NCBI GenBank assembly: GCA_025517425.1 | Contig: JAOPJY010000002.1 | Span: forward strand, 186,001 to 250,000 | Direction of reading: 5' to 3' | Length of the DNA: 64,000 nt | From: Halobacteria archaeon AArc-dxtr1 | GTDB lineage: Archaea > Halobacteriota > Halobacteria > Halobacteriales > Natrialbaceae | Shown here: positions 63,263 to 64,000 of the stretch, piece by piece | Layout: each line of letters begins with the position of its first letter | Position numbering within the stretch: the first letter of the stretch is position 1 | Program-made: the position numbers and the translations under genes | Notes under the pieces: model-generated | What the model was told of the DNA's origin: nothing | The model's database searches: none | The model's input: the letters and a program-made list of their open reading frames with translations, nothing else

Positions 63263-64000
63263 CTCCGGACCTCCTGGGCCTCGTTGGTGTAGCGAACGAA
63301 CAGATCACCGAGAGAGGATTCGACGACGGAGAAGTCCTGGACCGAAGAGACGTCGTCGATAGCGTCTAACACGGCAAACTTCGAGACCCCGTCGACTGTG
63401 ACCCGGAACCGGCCGTCATCAATCGAGGCGGTGCCAACACCGTTGACACTCCTGACCCGTTCGAGGACAGCTGCGTCGACGCGCTCGGTGGAAACGTACA
63501 ACGTCTCCCCGGTTTCGGTCGCGTCGCGGAGGCCGTCGATCGTGTCGGTGGCGACGAGCCGTCCGCGATTGATAATCGCCACGCGGTCACAGACAGCTTC
63601 AACTTGCTCCATGATGTGGCTCGAGAAGAAGACGGTGGTCCCGCGGGCGTTCTCCTCGCGGATGATCTCGCGCATCTCGCGAGCACCGTTCGGATCGAGA
63701 CCCGTCGAGGGCTCGTCTAAGACGAGCAGGTCGGGGTCGCCGACGAGTGCCATCGCGAGAACCAGCCGTTGGGCCATCCCTTTCGAGTAGCCACCGGCTT
63801 TTCGGTCGGCAGCGTCCGCGATCCGGACGCGTTCGAGCAGCGCCCCGGCATCGTCGTCGGCGCCTTTCATCTCGATCGCGAACTCGACGTGTTGACGGCC
63901 GGTGAGTCGATCGTAGACGTGGTAGGCGTCTGGAAGTACACCGGTACGACTGCGGACGGTCTCGCCCTCAGTCTGGGCGTCGTAACCCAGGACGGTGGCG
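63259..64000 (-). CDS. ABC transporter ATP-binding protein, 5' end outside window (partial)
   Basis: Open reading frame continues past the window end, so the N-terminus and Walker A are missing. The visible part runs in frame from VLGYDAQTEGETVRSRTGVL through the signature YSKGMAQRLVLAMALVGDP and Walker B DLLVLDEPSTGLDPNGARE, to the H-loop FFSSHIMEQ. An internal ATG at 63870 is not the true start, because the homology continues upstream of it. Cotranslated with the NosY-like permease through a 4-nt overlap. Confidence 0.92.
   Translation of the reverse strand, partial: ATVLGYDAQTEGETVRSRTGVLPDAYHVYDRLTGRQHVEFAIEMKGADDDAGALLERVRIADAADRKAGGYSKGMAQRLVLAMALVGDPDLLVLDEPSTGLDPNGAREMREIIREENARGTTVFFSSHIMEQVEAVCDRVAIINRGRLVATDTIDGLRDATETGETLYVSTERVDAAVLERVRSVNGVGTASIDDGRFRVTVDGVSKFAVLDAIDDVSSVQDFSVVESSLGDLFVRYTNEAQEVRR

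Overview
The window is chromosomal DNA from a halophilic archaeon (class Halobacteria). The evidence is the strongly acidic, Lys-poor proteome, the high GC at third codon positions, and archaeal-type translation genes (aEF1A, aIF2-beta with a TRAM domain, aIF1A, archaeal ProRS). Also pointing this way are the sn-glycerol-1-phosphate dehydrogenase that defines archaeal lipids, a C50 bacterioruberin carotenoid cluster, Bat-type HTH regulators, and many TATA-like boxes lying 26-29 nt before a start codon (leaderless mRNAs). I cannot assign a genus. About 50 protein genes and one tRNA are supported. There is no rRNA, CRISPR array, intact insertion sequence or intact provirus.

Layout. 0.1-5.5 kb: NifU-like scaffold, ACT protein and homoserine dehydrogenase, a DedA protein, tuf-rpsJ, and a rhomboid protease. 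5.6-6.0 kb: tRNA-Ala(CGC) followed by a palindrome-rich tail that repeats the tRNA 3' end. 6-12.2 kb: small haloarchaeal proteins, aIF2-beta, a divergent CobD/CbiB-like protein with an unknown partner, a Cys-cluster protein, a malate:quinone-oxidoreductase-like enzyme and aIF1A. 12.4-16.6 kb: crtD-lyeJ-cruF convergent with crtB (bacterioruberin synthesis). 16.8-21.7 kb: a PIN-like pair, XTP pyrophosphatase, a Bat-like regulator divergent from a lone nuoCD, a membrane protein and a Nudix hydrolase. 21.7-28.5 kb: proS, gltB and a DUF123 nuclease-like gene. 28.7-36.3 kb: two regulators, egsA, a PAP2 phosphatase, an S9 peptidase, an extraordinary Asp/Glu repeat protein and a glycosyltransferase.

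36.3-44.3 kb: a stand-alone trpB divergent from an uncharacterised 470-residue protein, the pstSCAB phosphate importer, and a YeiH-family carrier preceded by an unlisted 46-codon gene. 44.5-53.7 kb: a glycosidase-like protein, the FolC-FolP fusion, an ABC-2 ATPase/permease pair in divergent orientation, and an HTTM membrane protein. 54.1-64 kb: carB divergent from a large PAS histidine kinase, a second histidine kinase with a degenerate receiver, and an ABC-2 permease/ATPase pair cut by the window end.

Most of the window is core metabolism. The least explained items are a threonine-codon-rich mini-ORF in front of the ACT-hom operon, the tRNA-Ala tail repeats, the polyacidic repeat protein, the trpB-facing unknown gene with an inverted repeat centred between the two promoters, and the small membrane protein before yeiH. 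CDS coordinates include the stop codon.
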